From: Venatoribacter pacificus
GTDB taxonomy: Bacteria > Pseudomonadota > Gammaproteobacteria > Pseudomonadales > Oceanobacteraceae
Direction of reading: 5' to 3'
Assembly (NCBI RefSeq): GCF_025318105.1
Contig: NZ_JAOANI010000019.1
Location: forward strand, 463,257-527,256
Length of the DNA stretch: 64,000 nucleotides
Each line of letters opens with the position of its first letter. Position 1 is the first letter of the stretch. Both the position numbers and the translations under genes were made by a program. Under the pieces are notes generated by a model. That model was not told where the DNA came from. It searched no databases and was given only the letters and a program-made list of their open reading frames with translations. This document shows, in pieces, positions 9,561-18,003 of the stretch.

Positions 9561-10271
9561 CTATAATTGCTGGGATAACAGCATATTACGGATGTGGCCA
9601 ATGGCGCGCGTTGGATTCAATCCTTTCGGGCACACATTGACACAATTCATGATGCCACGGCAACGGAATACACTGAATGGATCACTCAATTCCGCCAATC
9701 GTTCCTGTGTCATCGTGTCACGGCTGTCCGCCAGGAAGCGGTAAGCCTGCAACAGACCTGCCGGACCGACAAACTTGTCCGGGTTCCACCAGAAAGACGG
9801 GCAGGAAGTTGAACAGCAGGCACAGAGAATACACTCGTACAGACCATCCAGTTTTTCGCGCTCTTCAGGTGTCTGCAGACGTTCGATCGCCGGTGCCGGT
9901 GTGTTATTCACCAGGTAAGGTTTGATCTTCTCGTACTGCTTATAGAACAGTGCCATATCGATCACCAGATCACGAATCACTGGCATACCTGGCAGCGGAC
10001 GCAGCACGAGCTTGTCCATTTTACCTTTGGTTGCTTCAGAGATTGGCGTGATACAGGCCAGTCCATTCTTACCGTTGATGTTCATGCCGTCAGAGCCACA
10101 TACGCCCTCACGACAGGAGCGACGGTAAGAAACCGATACGTCTTGCTCTTTAACCAGATTCAGAACATCCAGAACCATCAGATCCTTTCCCGCAGGAAGA
10201 GCAATCTCATAGTCTTGCATGAACGGCGCTGCATCCTTTTCAGGGTTGTAACGGTAGATACTTACTAACAT
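9561..10271 (-). CDS. sdhB: Succinate dehydrogenase iron-sulfur subunit
   Basis: 236 residues. It is the electron-transfer subunit of complex II on the cytoplasmic membrane face, passing electrons from SdhA flavin to quinone. The [2Fe-2S] ferredoxin-like domain has CREGVCGSDG and a later Cys. The C-terminal [4Fe-4S]/[3Fe-4S] domain has CILCACCSTSCPSFWW and CVNVCPKG. All the expected cluster cysteines are visible. The start is 15 bp after the sdhA stop. Confidence 0.97.
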   Translation of the reverse strand: MLVSIYRYNPEKDAAPFMQDYEIALPAGKDLMVLDVLNLVKEQDVSVSYRRSCREGVCGSDGMNINGKNGLACITPISEATKGKMDKLVLRPLPGMPVIRDLVIDMALFYKQYEKIKPYLVNNTPAPAIERLQTPEEREKLDGLYECILCACCSTSCPSFWWNPDKFVGPAGLLQAYRFLADSRDTMTQERLAELSDPFSVFRCRGIMNCVNVCPKGLNPTRAIGHIRNMLLSQQL

Positions 10272-10286
10272 TTCAATACTCCCCTA

Positions 10287-12059
10287 TTAATAAGTACGGA
10301 TCTTCGGCGGGAATGCTTCCATAGTTTTGGGAGCAAAGTTCACCGCACGCTTACCGATGGTCTTGGTTTGAGGGAAGTACAATGAGTGGCACAGCCAGTT
10401 CTCATCGTCACGCTCTGTGAAGTCGTTACGGGCATGCGCACCGCGTGACTCTTTACGCTCAATAGCCGCAACGGCAGTGGCGTAAGCTGTTTCGTAAAGG
10501 TTATCCAGTTCCAGCGCTTCGATACGGGCAGTGTTAAACGCACCGCTCTTATCGTCGAGCACGGTGTTTTTAATACGCACACCGATTTCGTCAAGCATTG
10601 CCAGACCTTTTTCCATGCTCGGACCTTCACGGAATACACCGAAGTACAGCTGCATGGTTTTCTGCAGATCTGCACGAACCGCAGCTACAGACTCACCAGA
10701 AGTGGAGTTGTTCAGACGATTCAGACGCGCCATGGCACGTTCGATATCTTCTTCAGAAGCATCCGCTGACTCAAAGCCATCTTTGAAGCTTTTCTCGACC
10801 TGCAGACCAACCGCACGACCGAATACCACCAGATCCAGCAGTGAGTTACCGCCCAGACGGTTTGCCCCGTGCACGGATACACAAGCAATCTCACCGGCAG
10901 CGTACAGGCCTTCAACGATAACATCGTTACCATTTTCGTCCTGAGTCAGCGCCTGACCACCAATATTGGTTGGCACGCCACCCATCATGTAGTGACAGGT
11001 CGGAACAACCGGAATGGGCTCTTTCACCGGATCGGCGTGAGCAAAAGTACGCGACAATTCAAGAATACCAGGCAGCTTGGCGTTCAGGGTTTCTTCGCCC
11101 AGATGATCCAGCTTCAGGAATACGTGATCGCCGTTTTCGCCACAGCCACGACCTTCCAGAATTTCCAGAACCATTGAACGGGCAACCACGTCACGACCCG
11201 CAAGGTCTTTGGCGTTGGGCGCATAACGCTCCATGAAGCGTTCGCCGTCTTTATTGATCAGGTAACCACCTTCACCACGACAGCCTTCGGTCACCAATGT
11301 ACCTGCGCCAGCAATACCCGTTGGGTGGAACTGCCACATTTCCATATCCTGCATCGGCACACCAGCACGCAGTGCCATGCCAACGCCGTCACCGGTGTTA
11401 ATCAGAGCATTGGTCGTTGACTGATAAATGCGACCAGCACCACCGGTAGCCAAAACAGTGGCTTTAGCTTTGATGTAGCTGGTTTCGCCGGATTCGATAT
11501 CGATGGCGATAACACCAGCAATCTGACCCTTGGAGTTTTTAACCAGATCAACGGCATACCATTCATTCAGGAAGGTAGTACCGCCTTTCAGGTTGCCCTG
11601 ATACAGAGCGTGCAGCAAAGCATGACCGGTACGGTCAGCGGCGGCACATGTACGGGCAGCCTGAGTCGGATCATTAGGACCCTTAGACTGACCACCGAAA
11701 GGACGCTGATAAATACGGCCTTCTTCGGTACGGGAAAATGGCAAGCCCATGTGTTCAAGTTCGAACACAGCCTGAGGACCTACTGAACACATATATTCAA
11801 TAGCATCCTGGTCACCGATGTAATCGGAGCCTTTGACTGTGTCGTACATGTGCCAGCGCCAATCATCATTGGGATCGTTGGACGCGATGGCACACGTAAT
11901 ACCACCCTGTGCTGATACCGTATGCGAACGTGTTGGAAACACTTTGGTTACACATGCGGTTTTGATGCCTGCTTCGGTCAACTGCAGCGCAGCACGCATA
12001 CCCGCGCCACCACCACCAATTACGATGGCATCGAAGGACATGGTTCTGATTTTAGACAT
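10287..12059 (-). CDS. sdhA: Succinate dehydrogenase flavoprotein subunit
   Basis: 590 residues, normal family length. It oxidises succinate to fumarate using covalent FAD. The dinucleotide fold GGGGAGMRAALQ is at the N-terminus. RSHTVSAQGG contains the histidine that carries the flavin. HPTGIAGAG and the later RLGGNSLLDLVVFGR are typical of the family. It overlaps nothing but is packed 3 bp from sdhD, consistent with a single sdhCDAB message. Confidence 0.97.
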   Translation of the reverse strand: MSKIRTMSFDAIVIGGGGAGMRAALQLTEAGIKTACVTKVFPTRSHTVSAQGGITCAIASNDPNDDWRWHMYDTVKGSDYIGDQDAIEYMCSVGPQAVFELEHMGLPFSRTEEGRIYQRPFGGQSKGPNDPTQAARTCAAADRTGHALLHALYQGNLKGGTTFLNEWYAVDLVKNSKGQIAGVIAIDIESGETSYIKAKATVLATGGAGRIYQSTTNALINTGDGVGMALRAGVPMQDMEMWQFHPTGIAGAGTLVTEGCRGEGGYLINKDGERFMERYAPNAKDLAGRDVVARSMVLEILEGRGCGENGDHVFLKLDHLGEETLNAKLPGILELSRTFAHADPVKEPIPVVPTCHYMMGGVPTNIGGQALTQDENGNDVIVEGLYAAGEIACVSVHGANRLGGNSLLDLVVFGRAVGLQVEKSFKDGFESADASEEDIERAMARLNRLNNSTSGESVAAVRADLQKTMQLYFGVFREGPSMEKGLAMLDEIGVRIKNTVLDDKSGAFNTARIEALELDNLYETAYATAVAAIERKESRGAHARNDFTERDDENWLCHSLYFPQTKTIGKRAVNFAPKTMEAFPPKIRTY

Positions 12060-12062
12060 GAC

Positions 12063-12410
12063 TTACACACTCCAGAGAATGTCGATACCCCAAACCAGGT
12101 AAACGAACAGGAATCCTGCGCATACCAGTTGGAACGCAAAACGGATTGCGGCGGCTTTGAGATAGTCAGTTGAAATGGTCCACATACCTACCCAGGCATG
12201 CGCACAAATTGAGATCAGGGCAGCCAGACTGAATACTTTCATCCAGGTGCAGGCAAACAGGCCCTGCCATTGTCCGTATTGCAGGTCTGGAGAGGCAATC
12301 AGGAAGCCCAGCAGAAACAGAGTGTAAAGCGCAAGAATGACCGCACTCAGACGCTGGACAACCCAGTCATACAGGCCACTACGGCCCAAATTGGTGACAC
12401 TTGCTACCAT
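12063..12410 (-). CDS. sdhD: Succinate dehydrogenase membrane anchor
   Basis: 115 residues from the ATG at 12410, preceded by a GGAG site. A TTG two codons upstream is possible but less likely. There are three hydrophobic segments: about 17-38, 50-70 and 85-108. The conserved start motif LGRSGLYDWVVQR is present, as is the helix-II histidine in the SICAHAWVGMW stretch that helps bind haem b and quinone. Its start overlaps the end of sdhC by 7 bp, suggesting translational coupling. Confidence 0.92.
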   Translation of the reverse strand: MVASVTNLGRSGLYDWVVQRLSAVILALYTLFLLGFLIASPDLQYGQWQGLFACTWMKVFSLAALISICAHAWVGMWTISTDYLKAAAIRFAFQLVCAGFLFVYLVWGIDILWSV

Positions 12411-12778
12411 ACCCAAACTCCTGCCAGAACGATTACGATCACGCCAAGTACCAAGGTAATGATGGCTCCGGTACGACCGCCTTCTTTGGTTTCACCAATT
12501 CCCATATCCATCAACAGGTGCTTAACGCCCGCTACCAGGTGGTAACCCAGTGCGGACAAAATGCCCCAGGTGATGAACTTGACCAAACCGTTATCAAACA
12601 CCGATTTCAGTTCAGCAAAGCTTTCTGCTGACTCCAGAGATGCCGCCAGCGCACACAGCATAAATGCTACGGCGAAGAACAGAATAAAACCGGAGATACG
12701 ATGAAGGATGGAGGCTTTGCCGGGAAGTGGGAGCTCAATAGTAGTCAGATCTAAATTTGTAGGTCTATTGCTATTCAC
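12404..12778 (-). CDS. sdhC: Succinate dehydrogenase cytochrome b556 subunit
   Basis: 124 residues using a GTG start at 12778. This gives the family N-terminus NSNRPTNLDLTTIELP; a longer in-frame extension does not look like SdhC. KASILHRISGF contains the conserved Ser/Arg that contribute to the ubiquinone site. HLVAGVKHLLMD contains the haem-ligand histidine. There are three transmembrane helices. It is the first gene of sdhCDAB, with a good promoter at 12896-12924. Confidence 0.93.
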   Translation of the reverse strand: MNSNRPTNLDLTTIELPLPGKASILHRISGFILFFAVAFMLCALAASLESAESFAELKSVFDNGLVKFITWGILSALGYHLVAGVKHLLMDMGIGETKEGGRTGAIITLVLGVIVIVLAGVWVW

Positions 12779-13131
12779 GGCTCTTACACTCTTATTTGGG
12801 CTTAACACCGCCCATAACAGGGGGAAGTTAAGCGCAGGCTCAAGAAGATACCCAAACCCTTGTACAAGGTTTGCACAAGTTTCGGGTCGCGACAAATTAT
12901 AGTCACCCACCCGTTGATTTACAAACAGTCTGCGCCGCGATCGCGCATGCAGTACATAAATGCAACAGATCAGGTGACATTATCGCAGCAGGACTATACT
13001 AGACCCGGCTGCTTATGGCTGCTCGACCGCTGGGTAATTGACAAACGGAGTTCAGAACCTATAGTTGTGCCCTTTCTTTTTAGGTCCGCCTTATATTTAA
13101 GGCTAAATTTTGAACAGCAGGAGGCCTATCC
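12779..13131. promoter_or_regulatory. Divergent sdhC / gltA control region
   Basis: This 353-bp gap separates divergent sdhC and gltA and holds no convincing gene. It contains the sdhC promoter listed separately. On the plus strand a TATACT hexamer lies at 12995-13000, possibly the gltA -10; its -35 is poor (GTGACA with a 15-bp spacer). gltA has a strong AGGAGG ribosome site just before its ATG. Confidence 0.5.
12896..12924 (-). promoter_or_regulatory. Sigma-70-type promoter for sdhCDAB
   Basis: On the minus strand TTGTAA (12924-12919) is followed by a 17-bp spacer and a perfect TATAAT (12901-12896). This places transcription start near 12889, about 110 nt upstream of the sdhC GTG. It was recognised from the sequence alone, with no experimental support. 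Confidence 0.6.
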
Positions 13132-14409
13132 ATGGCTGACAAAAAAGCAACACTGAAAGTTGACGGCATAGAAGAAACTCTGGAACTTCCGGTTTACGAA
13201 GGCTCTCTCGGACCTGATGTTGTCGACGTTCGCAGCCTCTCCGGCAAAGGCCTGTTTACCTACGATCCGGGTTTCATGTCGACCGCCGCAACTGAATCAA
13301 AAATTACCTATATCGACGGCGCTGCCGGTGTTCTGCTGCACCGTGGCTACCCGATCGACCAACTGGCGGAAAAATCTGACTATTTAGAAACCTGCTACCT
13401 GCTGCTGCACGGCGAACTGCCAACCGCACAGGAAAAAGAAACATTCGTCAGCACCATCAAGAACCACACCATGGTGCACGAGCAACTGAGCCATTTCTTT
13501 AATGGTTTCCGCCGTGATGCTCACCCAATGGCTGTTATGTGTGGTGTGGTCGGCGCACTTTCTGCGTTCTACCACGACTCTCTGGATATCCACGACGAAC
13601 ATCACCGTGTTGTATCTGCACACCGCCTGATTGCAAAAATGCCAACTTTGGCAGCCATGGTTTACAAATATTCCATCGGCCAGCCGTTCATGTACCCACG
13701 CAATGAACTGAGCTACTCCGAAAACTTCCTGCACATGATGTTCAACACCCCATGTGACGAGAAGAAAATCAGCCCTGTTCTGGCCAAAGCAATGGACCGT
13801 ATCTTCCTGCTGCACGCCGACCACGAACAAAATGCATCAACGTCAACAGTGCGCCTGGCTGGCTCTACCGGAGCCAACCCATTCGCCTGCATCGCGTCCG
13901 GCATTGCAGCACTGTGGGGCCCTGCTCACGGCGGTGCCAACGAAGCCGTACTGAACATGCTGACTGAGATCGGTGATGAGTCCAACATAGATAAGTTCAT
14001 CGACAAAGCAAAAGACAAAGAAGATCCATTCCGTCTGATGGGCTTCGGTCACCGCGTTTACAAAAACTTCGACCCTCGCGCGAAAGTAATGAAGCAAACC
14101 TGTGACGAAGTTCTGGCTGAACTGGGCATGGAAGATGACCCGCTGCTGAAAATCGCCATGAAACTGGAAAAAATCGCGACCGAAGACGAGTACTTCGTAA
14201 AACGCGGCCTGTATCCGAACGTTGACTTCTACTCTGGCATCATCCTGAAAGCGATTGGCATTCCAACAGAAATGTTCACCGTTATCTTTGCCACCGGCCG
14301 CACCCCAGGCTGGATTGCACACTGGAACGAAATGATCAGCAGCGATTACCGCATTGGTCGTCCGCGCCAGCTGTACACTGGCCACCCAAAACGCGACTAT
14401 CCGGGATAA
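13132..14409 (+). CDS. gltA: Citrate synthase, type II
   Basis: 425 residues. It condenses acetyl-CoA and oxaloacetate at TCA-cycle entry. The catalytic triad is readable: His266 (PAHGGAN), His307 (GFGHRVY) and Asp365 (DFYSGI), closely matching E. coli positions 264/305/362. An N-terminal beta domain is present, typical of the NADH-sensitive hexameric Gram-negative form. The AGGAGG ribosome site decides the ATG. It is divergent from sdhC and followed by its own terminator. Confidence 0.97.
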   Translation: MADKKATLKVDGIEETLELPVYEGSLGPDVVDVRSLSGKGLFTYDPGFMSTAATESKITYIDGAAGVLLHRGYPIDQLAEKSDYLETCYLLLHGELPTAQEKETFVSTIKNHTMVHEQLSHFFNGFRRDAHPMAVMCGVVGALSAFYHDSLDIHDEHHRVVSAHRLIAKMPTLAAMVYKYSIGQPFMYPRNELSYSENFLHMMFNTPCDEKKISPVLAKAMDRIFLLHADHEQNASTSTVRLAGSTGANPFACIASGIAALWGPAHGGANEAVLNMLTEIGDESNIDKFIDKAKDKEDPFRLMGFGHRVYKNFDPRAKVMKQTCDEVLAELGMEDDPLLKIAMKLEKIATEDEYFVKRGLYPNVDFYSGIILKAIGIPTEMFTVIFATGRTPGWIAHWNEMISSDYRIGRPRQLYTGHPKRDYPG

Positions 14410-14423
14410 TCGGATCGTTGTAT

Positions 14424-14453
14424 AAAAAGCCGCTCACTGAGCGGCTTTTTTTT
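14424..14453 (+). terminator. gltA terminator
   Basis: AAAAAGCCGCTC-ACT-GAGCGGCTTTTT followed by more T residues forms a 12-bp stem, 15 bp after the gltA stop. Confidence 0.9.
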
Positions 14454-14475
14454 ATTTATTTACGAGGAGATTCCA

Positions 14476-15351
14476 ATGGCAACACTGGCATTTATCGGAC
14501 TGGGCAACATGGGGTATCCGATGGCGGGCCACCTTGCCAACAGCGGTCATGAGGTCAGAGTTTATAACCGCAGCCAAACCAAAAAAGACCAATGGATTAA
14601 GGAATTCCGTGGTCAGGGATTCGGCGATGTCGCCACCACCGTCAGCAATTGTGACGCTGTTATCCTCTGCGTTGGGCGGGATGACGATGTCCGTGACCTG
14701 CTAATCGGCAGTCATAATGCCATGGCCGCCATGCGCCCCGGCGCGCTGATCATTGACCACACAACAACGTCAGCAACACTGGCCGAAGACATGGCCTCTG
14801 CAGCGCAAAATTTCAATCTGCGCTTTGCCGATGTACCTGTATCCGGCGGCCAACAGGGCGCCATCAACGGCCAGCTCAGCCTGATGGTTGGATGCCATAC
14901 CGATGACTACCCCGAGATTAAACAACTGACATCCCCGTACACGCGAATGATTGAACGCTTGGGCGACATTGGTTGCGGCCAAAAAACCAAAATGGTGAAT
15001 CAGATTTGTGTCGCCGGGCTGATACAGGCCTTAGCTGAAGGGTTGCATTTTGCCGAACAGGCAGGGTTGGACCGCAGTAAAGTGATGGAGGTGATCTCCC
15101 AGGGAGCCGCCGGAAGCTGGCAGATGAGCAACCGTCATCAGACCATGATTGATGGCGAATACCAGCATGGCTTTGCTATTGACTGGATGCGCAAAGATCT
15201 GGATATCTGCCTCGAAGAAGCAAACCGCAACGGTGCCAATCTTGCCATTACCCGCCTGGTGAACCAGTACTATGGCGAACTGCAAACACTGGGCGCCGGA
15301 CGTCAGGACACCTCTGCCCTGCTGCTGCGCCTGCAACAACAGAAAGCCTGA
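14476..15351 (+). CDS. 3-hydroxyisobutyrate dehydrogenase-family reductase
   Basis: 291 residues. The N-terminal Rossmann fold GLGNMGYPMAGHL is followed by NRS, with an Arg after the fold that suggests NADP preference. The substrate motif DVPVSGGQQGA and the catalytic lysine motif GCGQKTKMVNQ (Lys172) are both present. The family includes 3-hydroxyisobutyrate dehydrogenase, tartronate semialdehyde reductase (GarR/GlxR) and succinic/glyoxylate semialdehyde reductases. Sequence alone does not separate these. It has a GAGGAG ribosome site and stands between two unrelated genes, so context does not settle the substrate. Confidence 0.85.
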   Translation: MATLAFIGLGNMGYPMAGHLANSGHEVRVYNRSQTKKDQWIKEFRGQGFGDVATTVSNCDAVILCVGRDDDVRDLLIGSHNAMAAMRPGALIIDHTTTSATLAEDMASAAQNFNLRFADVPVSGGQQGAINGQLSLMVGCHTDDYPEIKQLTSPYTRMIERLGDIGCGQKTKMVNQICVAGLIQALAEGLHFAEQAGLDRSKVMEVISQGAAGSWQMSNRHQTMIDGEYQHGFAIDWMRKDLDICLEEANRNGANLAITRLVNQYYGELQTLGAGRQDTSALLLRLQQQKA

Positions 15352-15405
15352 GGCATTCAACAGGCAAGCTGTGGATTCTCATCTATGCTTTAAGCAGTTG
15401 CTAAA

Positions 15406-15996
15406 ATGAGAATCTGCATGAGCCACCAACAGCGCCACACCCTGGGCGGATACGGAAAAACGGAACACGAAGTTGACTGGAGCCAGGTTGGCGAAACACT
15501 GACCATGCTGGCGCTTGCCGTCGCACAGATTGACACCTCATTGCATGAAGGCAACCAGTCCATCAATAAGCTGACCACCAGCTTTACTGCCATGGCAGGC
15601 AACTCGCAAAAACTGTTGCAACTGGCAGCGTCTGCAGACAGCGACATGCCGCAAAAAGCAGGGCAAATAGCCGGTGAATTACAGCAGGAAATCCAGCAGG
15701 CAATCATTGCTTTCCAGTTTTATGATCGCCTGACACAGCGCCTTGAGCACGTGGGTGACAGCCTGGAACGTATGGGCCACTTAATTGGCAACGCCGAACA
15801 ACGCTACCAATCCGTTGCCTGGAATACCTTACAGCAACACATCAAAAGCAATTACACCATGGAAGCCGAACGCATTATGTTTGAACACATCATGGCCGGC
15901 CATTCCGTTGCCGAGGCGCTGGAGATCTACCGCCACCACTTCGACAAACAGGCTAAGGACAATTTTAACACTGACGACGATATCGAGTTTTTCTGA
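15406..15996 (+). CDS. Small helical protein with CheZ-like DxxxQ motif
   Basis: 196 residues (or 192 from the ATG at 15418; no strong ribosome site decides). It appears almost entirely alpha-helical, with no signal peptide or membrane segment. Residues ~100-120 read IIAFQFYDRLTQRLEHV, where D-R-L-T-Q matches the DxxxQ catalytic spacing of CheZ (DFQDLTGQ in E. coli). The C-terminus is acidic and ends DDDIEFF, reminiscent of the CheY-binding tail of CheZ. cheV lies 1 kb away on the other strand. I infer a CheY-P phosphatase-like or chemotaxis-associated protein; the overall sequence is not recognisable as classical CheZ. Confidence 0.6.
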   Translation: MRICMSHQQRHTLGGYGKTEHEVDWSQVGETLTMLALAVAQIDTSLHEGNQSINKLTTSFTAMAGNSQKLLQLAASADSDMPQKAGQIAGELQQEIQQAIIAFQFYDRLTQRLEHVGDSLERMGHLIGNAEQRYQSVAWNTLQQHIKSNYTMEAERIMFEHIMAGHSVAEALEIYRHHFDKQAKDNFNTDDDIEFF

Positions 15997-16005
15997 TACC
16001 ACGAA

Positions 16006-16806
16006 TTATGGTTTAAAGTGCTCAACCAATTCGTCGCCGATATTCAGTACCTGCACACCTGAAACCAGAGCATTCTGGCCAAAAATGATTTTCCCATCGA
16101 TACGGCAAAGTTCTTTTAGGACATCCAGCACATCACCTTCACGTTCCAGCGTCTCCATACTCCGCGTGGGAATCACACAACGCTGACATGGCTTGCAAAT
16201 ATTCAGCAGACCGTCTTTGTGCAACAAAGAGTGCCATTCGCGCTCGGCAAAAACAGCCGTTCCCGCCAACACAACATTCGGCCGAAAACGCTCCATCTTT
16301 AATTCACGCCCCACCCGCTCAGAAAGTGCTCCGAGACTGCTTTCAGTGGTAACTAACACAGGAAAACCATCCGCAAAACTGACCCACTGCCCAGGCTCGG
16401 CATAGCGCAGATCGACCTGACGCTGACTGTCAGCCGGTAGCCGGACCAACCGACAGGCGATGCCAAGAACATCTGAAAACCAGGCGGCGGCCTCATCACC
16501 ACAGTCTTCTGCGGGCAACGTATCACTCCAGACACTTACCGTTTGCAATACCGCCGCATGCTCGCGTAATGGCACCTCAAGCGTATCCTTACCGGCAAAG
16601 GCAACCATCAGCGCCGATGCTTTCAAATCCGGGCGAATATGAGCCATCTTCGGCTGCTGGCGCTGCGTAATAAAGCCCCCCTGCTCATCCACCAACAGGA
16701 AACGGCGATCTCCGACGGGTCCATACTCATCGAATATCAACTGCTCTACTTCAACCGGCGCACAGGATTTGATCGGATAGATAAATAAGCGGGAAATCGT
16801 TGGCAT
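16006..16806 (-). CDS. MOSC-domain protein (YcbX-like)
   Basis: 266 residues from the ATG at 16806, chosen because of the AAGGAGGG site; an upstream in-frame extension is rejected. The N-terminal MOSC beta-barrel has SRLFIYPIKSCAPVEV. The C-terminal MOSC domain has ERFRPNVVLAG and CKPCQRCVIPTRS, with the cysteine that is the presumed molybdenum ligand. The family acts in N-hydroxylated compound reduction or Moco sulfur chemistry. YcbX often has a C-terminal [2Fe-2S] ferredoxin domain; this shorter version lacks it. It converges with the preceding gene. Confidence 0.85.
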   Translation of the reverse strand: MPTISRLFIYPIKSCAPVEVEQLIFDEYGPVGDRRFLLVDEQGGFITQRQQPKMAHIRPDLKASALMVAFAGKDTLEVPLREHAAVLQTVSVWSDTLPAEDCGDEAAAWFSDVLGIACRLVRLPADSQRQVDLRYAEPGQWVSFADGFPVLVTTESSLGALSERVGRELKMERFRPNVVLAGTAVFAEREWHSLLHKDGLLNICKPCQRCVIPTRSMETLEREGDVLDVLKELCRIDGKIIFGQNALVSGVQVLNIGDELVEHFKP

Positions 16807-16909
16807 ACGCCCTCCTTGTTGAGGCACAACTCTAATGGATACCCCAGCAACAAACAACATACTCAATACAGCGCCAAACGGACCTTAACAAGAATCAAAC
16901 AGGCAATAA

Positions 16910-16932
16910 AAAAGCGCCACGAAGGCGCTTTT
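16910..16932 (-). terminator. Terminator downstream of cheV
   Basis: AAAAGCGCC-ACGAA-GGCGCTTTT forms a 9-bp stem. On the minus strand it follows the cheV stop and is trailed by a U-rich stretch. Confidence 0.8.
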
Positions 16933-16952
16933 GAATATCCATCGGTCAGAGA

Positions 16953-17903
16953 TCATTCTGGCCGGGGCGGCATTTTCATTTTTTCCCGCATCAGTCGCTG
17001 TACTTCTTTGGCCATCGCTTCCGGTGCGAACTTGGATAAGAAGCCATTACAGCCCACTTTTTCAACCATTGCCTTATTAAAATTACCGGACAAGGATGTA
17101 TGCAAAATAATGAAAGTCTCTTTTAATTCAGAATCACGACGGATTTCCGTGGTCAGCATATAACCGTCCATTTCCGGCATTTCCGCGTCGGTAATAATCA
17201 TCACCAGATTACTGTTTACATCGCGACCTTCTTCTTTCCAGTGCATCAGCAGCTGATAGGCCTCAAGGCCATTGTGAGCCTCGATAATATTCAGCCCCAT
17301 AGGTTCCAGCACCTGACGCATCTGCTGAATGGCCACATGCGAATCATCGACGATCAGAATGTCTTTACCCCGGACTTTTTCCAGCAACTCGGTATCGTAG
17401 GCATCCGCTGACAAAATCGAGTTGTAAGGAGCGATTTCCGCCAGTACTTTTTCTACGTCAATGATTTCAACAATACGATCATCAATACGGGTAATAGCCG
17501 TCAGATAATGCTGACGCCCCGCGCCACCCGGCGGCGGCAGAATCTCACTCCAGTTCATATTGACGATACGGTCAACGCCACCCACCAGGAAAGCCTGTAC
17601 CGTCATGTTGTATTCCGTCACGATGATGGTGGCATCTTCTTCATTCAGCTTCAGCGGTCCCATCTGGATAGCATGACGCAGATCCACGACAGGCACCGTT
17701 TGCCCGCGCAAATGCGTCACCCCGCGCACCACAGGGTGGCGATCAGGGATACGGGTCAGGCGCGGCATGCGCATGACTTCCTGCACCTTAAATACGTTGA
17801 TCGCAAAGTGCTGTGAGCCCCCGAGATGAAACAACAGCAGTTCCAGCCGGTTTTGCCCGACCAGCTTGGTACGGGCATCAACACTACTCAGAACCCCGCT
17901 CAT
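16953..17903 (-). CDS. cheV: Chemotaxis protein CheV (CheW-receiver fusion)
   Basis: 316 residues from the ATG at 17903, which has a GGAG site. The N-terminal CheW-like domain (about 20-160) has VFKVQEVMRMP and HLRGQTVPVVDL. It couples receptors to CheA. The C-terminal receiver domain (about 175-305) starts ILIVDDSHVA; the phospho-acceptor is Asp239 in IITDAEMPEMDG, and the conserved Lys lies near the end. It probably adapts receptor-kinase signalling. A DxxxQ protein and a chemoreceptor elsewhere in the window suit a chemotactic organism. Confidence 0.95.
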   Translation of the reverse strand: MSGVLSSVDARTKLVGQNRLELLLFHLGGSQHFAINVFKVQEVMRMPRLTRIPDRHPVVRGVTHLRGQTVPVVDLRHAIQMGPLKLNEEDATIIVTEYNMTVQAFLVGGVDRIVNMNWSEILPPPGGAGRQHYLTAITRIDDRIVEIIDVEKVLAEIAPYNSILSADAYDTELLEKVRGKDILIVDDSHVAIQQMRQVLEPMGLNIIEAHNGLEAYQLLMHWKEEGRDVNSNLVMIITDAEMPEMDGYMLTTEIRRDSELKETFIILHTSLSGNFNKAMVEKVGCNGFLSKFAPEAMAKEVQRLMREKMKMPPRPE

Positions 17904-18003
17904 ATCACACTCCAATAACCGTTCTTTACCAAAGTGTAGCTAAGAGCAATAAAAACGCATGAAAATACTGTCTACACTTGAGGGTGTGAATCAGGGACAT
18001 AAT

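Noticed and set aside
12779..12910. N-terminal extension of sdhC
   Set aside because: It contains the promoter region and does not match the SdhC N-terminus; the GTG at 12778 gives the 124-residue family length.
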